In this document: piece by piece, positions 60,504 to 64,000 of the stretch
How positions within the stretch are numbered: the stretch's first letter is position 1
Layout: every line of letters begins with the position of its first letter
Assembly: GCF_008693105.1 (NCBI RefSeq)
Contig: NZ_VXKK01000037.1
Location: 54,210-118,209 of the forward strand
DNA: 64,000 nucleotides
Source of the DNA: Corynebacterium flavescens
Lineage (GTDB): Bacteria > Actinomycetota > Actinomycetes > Mycobacteriales > Mycobacteriaceae
Direction of reading: 5' to 3'
The notes under the pieces: generated by a model
What the model was told of the DNA's origin: nothing
The model's database searches: none
What the model saw: only the letters and a program-made list of their open reading frames with translations
Program-made: the position numbers and the translations under genes

Positions 60504-60730
60504 GAGCACGAGTAAGGACCGGCCACCAACAATGGGTAACAACAGCTTGCAAAGTTCAAGCAGGGCAGTACTCACCCCACCATGAACGGGCGAAAATCGT
60601 ATTCAAGAATAGGGCGGGTGATGTGGTTTCAATCGTGGAAATGGAACGGGCAGCCCTTTTTGAATTGTGCAACTCCATTGTGGACCACTTCGAGTTCATC
60701 GCCGCCCAGGAGCATGACGATGCCGCCTAG
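60500..60730 (+). CDS. Small protein B of a tandem pair
   Basis: 76 residues, M-R-A-R-V-R start; overlaps the previous stop by 4 bases. Beta-rich middle (RAKIVFKNRAGDVVSIVEME) and acidic end. Likely a diverged paralogue of the preceding protein. Function unknown. Confidence 0.55.
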   Translation: MRARVRTGHQQWVTTACKVQAGQYSPHHERAKIVFKNRAGDVVSIVEMERAALFELCNSIVDHFEFIAAQEHDDAA

Positions 60731-61118
60731 CCGAAGTACCCAAAATTGTTTGACAGTCCTCCACGGCCCCGTGGTTATTCTCACCGGTGCGCAAATTGCG
60801 GTAGCCCACCGCCTGGTGCTAGCCGGCAGTAGATACCTCCAGGGAGCGGGTATGCCTCTCCGGTCTGCAGAGCGCGCGGTTGTCTCCGAACTGCAGAGCG
60901 CCACTTCCGACATGCGCGCCCAGCACCAACGACATCACCGACACCTCGACCCCACCACGGGACAAGAATCACCCCTAACGGCCGATGAACTCGCACAACA
61001 GCGTGGTCTCAGCGTCCGAACGATCCAACGCCAAGCCAAGCTATACGGCGGTTGGAAACACAAAGGAAGGTGGCTATTTCCCGCCGACCTCCGCGATACT
61101 GAAGGGAACCTTTTATGA
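60720..61118 (+). CDS. HTH protein, possible small-terminase-like
   Basis: 132 residues from ATG 60720, inside the end of the previous gene. A helical segment (VILTGAQIAVAHRLVLAGSR) is followed by a helix-turn-helix (TADELAQQRGLSVRTIQRQA, then GRWLFPADL). Position between replication and capsid genes is where phiRv2-type elements have a terminase small-subunit-like gene; that identity is inference. A late-gene regulator is equally possible. Confidence 0.55.
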   Translation: MPPSRSTQNCLTVLHGPVVILTGAQIAVAHRLVLAGSRYLQGAGMPLRSAERAVVSELQSATSDMRAQHQRHHRHLDPTTGQESPLTADELAQQRGLSVRTIQRQAKLYGGWKHKGRWLFPADLRDTEGNLL

Positions 61119-61411
61119 CACTTCCACACTATGATCTCGAGGGCGAAAACGGCGGCTGGAACGTCGCCGGGTTCACCTCCCTGCCCACCGGCTACACCGC
61201 CATCTTCACCGATGGCACCCGCCGCCCAGTCATTGGGCTTCTCGCCGTCGAGCACGTTCACAACGCACCCGGCTACCCAGAATCCTGGGCTGATGCCGAC
61301 GCGCTTGCTGGAACCGGGCGCCTGCGCTACGTCCCCGCAATCCTCTCCGATAACTTCGTAGCCCAGCCAGCCCAGTCCTACGGTGAACTCTTGGAGGTCA
61401 CTCGTGACTAG
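61115..61411 (+). CDS. Hypothetical protein before scaffold gene
   Basis: 98 residues; ATG overlaps the previous TGA. Beta-rich, with aromatic residues (ENGGWNVAGFTSLPTGYTAI) and no signal peptide. A head-decoration or head-completion role is possible from position only. Confidence 0.5.
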   Translation: MTLPHYDLEGENGGWNVAGFTSLPTGYTAIFTDGTRRPVIGLLAVEHVHNAPGYPESWADADALAGTGRLRYVPAILSDNFVAQPAQSYGELLEVTRD

Positions 61412-61898
61412 CCCAGACACCCACGACACAGCCCAATGGCAAGGTGCAGAACCAGAACCAGATGGTGACACCCTCCCCGCTACTGATAGCGAGGACGGCA
61501 CCCAAGACCAGGAGCCAGACACCGGCAATACCGATGCAGGCCCCACCGTGGAGGAATTGCAAGCACAGCTCGATGAAGCCCGCGGCGAACTCGCCCAGCG
61601 TGATAAGACCGCAGCAATCAACGCGGCCGGCTTCCGACCGGAAGCATCAGCAATAGCCGGCGAAATCCTTGCCGATGCCAGCCCTGAACAAATCGAGCCC
61701 ACCCTTGAGTTGCTCGCCAAGTTTGCGGAAGCAGCCAAGACACCCGGCCCCATGTCCAATATCCCCGTCGAGCAGATGGGCGACTACATGAGCCACATGC
61801 GCAACGGTAGTGGCAGAACCGGCAACAACAACCATGAAAGCTCATGGGGTAGCGAACTCAAACAGGGCTCATACCCCACCACCTTTATTGCCAAGTAA
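61404..61898 (+). CDS. Capsid scaffold-like protein
   Basis: 164 residues from GTG 61404 (GGAGG 7 bases upstream). A very acidic N-terminus (EPEPDGDTLPATDSEDGTQD), a coiled coil (VEELQAQLDEARGELAQRDK) and a C-terminal helix rich region, the usual composition of phage scaffolds placed directly upstream of an HK97-type capsid. No protease domain is present. Confidence 0.65.
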   Translation: MTSPDTHDTAQWQGAEPEPDGDTLPATDSEDGTQDQEPDTGNTDAGPTVEELQAQLDEARGELAQRDKTAAINAAGFRPEASAIAGEILADASPEQIEPTLELLAKFAEAAKTPGPMSNIPVEQMGDYMSHMRNGSGRTGNNNHESSWGSELKQGSYPTTFIAK

Positions 61899-61916
61899 TC
61901 GAAAGGAAACACAACA

Positions 61917-62783
61917 ATGGCAAGTACTCCCATTCTTCAGACCGGTAAAACCACCGGCTCACGATTCTTCGACGCCCGCGCCGTCGAGGACCTTGTAACT
62001 CTTCCACTACTCCAGGAGTCTGTGGCACTTCGAGTATCCAAGGTCATTCGCCCGAAACTAGGCCAGATAGTCGAGATCCCCGTCATCGCCTCCGATAGTG
62101 ACGATGAACCCGCATGGACTCCCGAAGGTGCAGAGATAACCCGCGTGTCCCCTCCCAACGCTGGCACACTGACGCTTACCCATTACAAGGTGGCAGCAGG
62201 TGACAGTATCCCGTGGGAGCGACTTAACGACGTGTCCTACGATGTCCTCGACCTTGTTGGTCAGTCCCTCGTGCGCAAGATTACCGCCACCATCGACGCC
62301 GCCTACTTCAACGAAGTAGACAACGGACGGCATCCCATCAGCGGTGTTGGCCTACTCGAAGGCACCAACAACGCCAGCATCTCCGCAGTGAACAACGTCG
62401 ATTGGGCACTCGATGCAGTCGAACACGCAGCCGCACATGATGCCGCAGTCGGTGCCTTCGTCACCTCACCCAAGACACTGACCGCCCTAGCAAAAATCAA
62501 GAAGGGCACCGGCTCGAACGAGTCACTGTTCGGAACGAGCGAAGCGCCAGGTGTTGCAACCCTCGCAGGTGTGCCCCTCATTGCGTCTCGCCACGTCTCC
62601 GACACGCGCATCTGGGCAATCCCCACTGATCGAGTCATCGTGTCCCTGCGTCAAGATGTTACCGTCGCCACCGACCCCAGCGCAGACTTCGGCCGCCAAG
62701 TCGCCGGCATCGCCGCCAGCGCGCGTGTAAGCATGGGCTGCATCGACCCGGCCGCCGTCACCAAGGTAACCATCGGCTCCTAA
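61917..62783 (+). CDS. HK97-type major capsid protein
   Basis: 288 residues. Typical MCP features: an N-terminal helix region (FFDARAVEDLVTLPLLQESV), E-loop-like segment (VEIPVIASDSDDEPAWTPEG), spine helix (LVGQSLVRKITATIDAAYFN) and the P-domain end (GRQVAGIAASARVSMGCIDP). AAAGGAAA lies 8 bases before the ATG. As a lone structural gene with scaffold but without portal or protease, it suggests a capsid built for packaging with helper functions. Confidence 0.85.
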   Translation: MASTPILQTGKTTGSRFFDARAVEDLVTLPLLQESVALRVSKVIRPKLGQIVEIPVIASDSDDEPAWTPEGAEITRVSPPNAGTLTLTHYKVAAGDSIPWERLNDVSYDVLDLVGQSLVRKITATIDAAYFNEVDNGRHPISGVGLLEGTNNASISAVNNVDWALDAVEHAAAHDAAVGAFVTSPKTLTALAKIKKGTGSNESLFGTSEAPGVATLAGVPLIASRHVSDTRIWAIPTDRVIVSLRQDVTVATDPSADFGRQVAGIAASARVSMGCIDPAAVTKVTIGS

Positions 62784-62797
62784 GCCCAGATAACCCC

Positions 62798-62832
62798 AGC
62801 CCCGCGCAGCGCAAACAGCCCGCGGGGCTTCC
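62798..62832 (+). terminator. Terminator after capsid gene
   Basis: AGCCCCGCG (62798-62806)/CGCGGGGCT (62821-62829) followed by TCC. The T tract is short. Confidence 0.6.
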
Positions 62833-62976
62833 GCTTCCACTCGAGGGGTGGGGAGGGTCCCTACCTAGAGACAGCTGGGGGGACGACATGCTTAGCGCCT
62901 AAGAATTTGTACGGTTTCAGGGAAAACGCCTATAGGACTACAGGTAAACATAAGCGTGCTGGCATTCCGCAAGAAC

Positions 62977-63036
62977 TGTAACGGGCAATGCCGTTGTTAC
63001 ATCTACCCCGTATCTGTAACAACTAGAGTGTAGTGT
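62977..63036. promoter_or_regulatory. TGTAAC repeat control region of zinc-finger gene
   Basis: GTTGTTACA (62993-63001)/TGTAACAAC (63015-63023) is a perfect 9-bp inverted repeat. A further TGTAAC (62978) and GTTAC (63035-63039) flank it. TAGTGT (63031-63036) is 7 bases before the ATG at 63044, so the site is placed as an operator. The 260 bases from the capsid stop to here hold a terminator and no other gene. Confidence 0.55.
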
Positions 63037-63043
63037 TACGGAT

Positions 63044-63364
63044 ATGAGTATATGTAAGAAGTGCGGCAAAGAGTTCAATGCAAGAGCGGGCGCTAAGTTC
63101 TGTTCATCGACGTGCAGGCAAGCGGCCTACCGCCAACGGAAAGACCCACGGCCGCCCGCCCGCCGTGCCCCGCTTCGTGATAGTGCCGTGAAGTCATGGC
63201 TCGACCTAGACCGCAGTGTCCGCAGGGTTGAGCGCGTCGCCCAGGACGATAGGTTCACGAAGATGATCCGTAGCGACCCGCATTTTCTAAGGGGCGATCT
63301 TCAACGTTCTGTGAATGAACTGCAGGCAGTCATAGCGGAGATTGACCGCATTCAGGGCGCTTAA
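63044..63364 (+). CDS. Zinc-finger protein, unknown
   Basis: 106 residues. N-terminal zinc finger SICKKCGKEFNARAGAKFCS and TCRQAAYRQRK (C-x2-C then C-x3-C, FCS-like), basic middle, helical C-terminus. It has its own promoter, so it may be made when the rest of the element is repressed (regulator, immunity or helper-interference protein). No family beyond the zinc finger is recognised. Confidence 0.65.
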   Translation: MSICKKCGKEFNARAGAKFCSSTCRQAAYRQRKDPRPPARRAPLRDSAVKSWLDLDRSVRRVERVAQDDRFTKMIRSDPHFLRGDLQRSVNELQAVIAEIDRIQGA

Positions 63365-63385
63365 CCGAATGGTTAGCCGCCCAGG

Positions 63386-63451
63386 GGCCGGGGCGTTTAC
63401 GGGATTGCGCAACCGTGCCCCTCGTAGGCATGGTTGGCACCCCGGCCTTTT
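63386..63451 (+). terminator. Possible terminator
   Basis: GGCCGGGG (63386-63393)/CCCCGGCC (63440-63447) with a long internal part and TTTTC after it. The large loop makes it uncertain. The rest of the 297 bases to attR contains two short dyads (TTAGTGGT/ACCACTAA and TTAGTTCC/GGAACTAA). Confidence 0.45.
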
Positions 63452-63547
63452 CAGGGGATTGCCTGAAGTTAGTGGTGAATCTACCACTAAGCATTAGTTC
63501 CAGATTCGGAACTAACGGATCCGGTATTAGCAGAGTCGGTTACTAAG

Positions 63548-63573
63548 TGCCCACATTTTGCCCACATTTGCCC
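63548..63573. repeat. Arm-type repeat near attR
   Basis: TGCCCACATTTTGCCCACA plus 7 bases, 25 of 26 identical to 54843-54868 and in the same orientation, 88 bases inside the right core. Confidence 0.65.
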
Positions 63574-63661
63574 AAAAACGGCGGTTTTCACCTGGGATTA
63601 TTCGGTATTAAGTGCAATACGTTTACCAGGACAAACGGGCGTGACCTGCACTTATTCAACT

Positions 63662-63713
63662 GGTTGTGATCCTGGTTGTCGCGGGTTCGAGCCCCGTCAG
63701 CCACCCCAAAGAA
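63662..63713 (+). other. attR of satellite-like element
   Basis: Exact 52-base copy of 54737-54788, the 3' half of tRNA-His without its 5' half. A 16-bp-stem terminator (63718-63764) follows, the likely original end of the tRNA-His transcript. Confidence 0.95.
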
Positions 63714-63717
63714 ATGC

Positions 63718-63764
63718 AAGGTCAGGGCACTTATTCCGAATGGTTTAAGTGTCCTGGCCTTTCC
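63718..63764 (+). terminator. Native tRNA-His terminator
   Basis: AAGGTCAGGGCACTTA (63718-63733)/TAAGTGTCCTGGCCTT (63746-63761), pairing with two G-T wobbles. Confidence 0.65.
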
Positions 63765-63914
63765 TATGGGCACGCTGTGGGCACAAACTGGCTCATGCGG
63801 GCTAATGCTCAAAATGTGTTGGTCGTTTTGGCCTGTTCACTGCGCGCAGTGAACAAAAACTTAAGGCACTTTCGGGGCTAAGGAGCAAAAAGTGTGTCTG
63901 CGGGCGTGTCGGGG

Positions 63915-64000
63915 TTAGGTGCCGGGCCAGCCTTTGCGGATTCCTAGGTTGTGGTTGTATTCGTTTGGGATAGCGTTGTCGTAGAGGGCTGGTCTTCCGG
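63915..64000 (-). CDS. Partial C-terminus of an unknown protein
   Basis: The last 27 codons of a minus-strand frame entering from the right: GRPALYDNAIPNEYNHNLGI then RKGWPGT and TAA. The coding-like composition resembles phage structural or accessory proteins, but it is too short to assign. If phage-derived, a second element may sit behind attR. Confidence 0.35.
   Translation of the reverse strand, partial: GRPALYDNAIPNEYNHNLGIRKGWPGT

Larger units (their letters stand above)
54789..63713. mobile_element. phiRv1/phiRv2-like integrative element with capsid gene
   Basis: 8925 bases between exact 52-base att repeats. Gene order: integrase and repressor (minus), then about 14 plus-strand genes including AlpA-type regulator, DUF3631 ATPase, scaffold-like and HK97-type major capsid protein, and a zinc-finger protein. 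No portal, large terminase, protease, tail or lysis gene is seen. It is likely a phage satellite that needs a helper phage. Confidence 0.85.

Noticed and set aside
63588..63812. 74-residue minus-strand frame across attR
   Set aside because: It crosses the tRNA half-site and terminator, and has no start signal.

Overview
The window looks like chromosome of a Corynebacterium or close relative. The evidence is a high-GC sequence, a mycolate-reductase-type SDR next to oligoribonuclease, a mycothiol-associated thioredoxin-fold protein, a truncated haemoglobin, and a gene order (rpiB, thioredoxin-fold protein, pepN, glbO, conserved hypothetical, thioesterase, ettA, second SSB) that matches Mycobacterium tuberculosis Rv2465c-Rv2478c on the same strands. 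Many genes have a -10 box placed so that transcription would start on the start codon (leaderless), also typical of the group. The species cannot be named from sequence alone.

Region 1 (1-12193) is the int-proximal arm of a prophage inserted in the 3' half of a tRNA-Gly(TCC) gene. It runs off the left edge. On the minus strand it carries a tyrosine integrase, an AlpA-type regulator, a protein of unknown function beside a RecA-fold (Sak4-like) recombination ATPase, HNH protein, replication initiator with iterons inside its gene, about 15 small accessory genes with overlapping start and stop codons, a lipoprotein and SSB. A leaderless XRE repressor is on the plus strand. Seven intergenic hairpins share a TTGCAG hexaloop; all but one sit just upstream of an AGAAAGGA ribosome site, and they resemble in concept the start-associated sequences of some mycobacteriophages.

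Region 2 (12292-22171) is one seven-gene minus-strand operon for reductive pyrimidine breakdown: dihydropyrimidinase, M20-type N-carbamoyl hydrolase, NCS1 permease, PreT, PreA, a second NCS1 permease and a nitrilase-type ureidopropionase.

Region 3 (22489-45000) holds core genes (aldo/keto reductase, rpiB, pepN, metB, glbO, ald, ettA, ssb-like). It is interrupted between pepN and glbO by an accessory block: GntR regulator, SDR, fused CMD/AhpD-like protein, a complete oligopeptide-type ABC transporter, a divergent FAD/NAD(P)-binding protein and a frameshifted DUF559-type gene.

Region 4 (45023-54783) has a CopD-CtaG fusion, tRNA-Arg(TCT), a MerR/MFS pair with a palindromic operator, a DUF1304 protein, two poorly understood genes, PspC-domain protein, cmrA, orn, a BenE-type transporter and tRNA-His(GTG).

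Region 5 (54789-63713) is a complete 8.9-kb integrative element bounded by exact 52-bp repeats of the tRNA-His 3' half. It encodes integrase, repressor with two near-identical operators, AlpA-type regulator, a DUF3631 ATPase with origin-like GTTACC repeats inside the gene, several small unknown proteins, a scaffold-like protein and an HK97-type major capsid protein. No large terminase, portal, protease, tail or lysis gene is visible. It resembles the phiRv1/phiRv2 elements of M. tuberculosis in layout and is best read as a capsid-carrying phage satellite. Beyond it a further minus-strand reading frame enters from the right, perhaps a second element in tandem.
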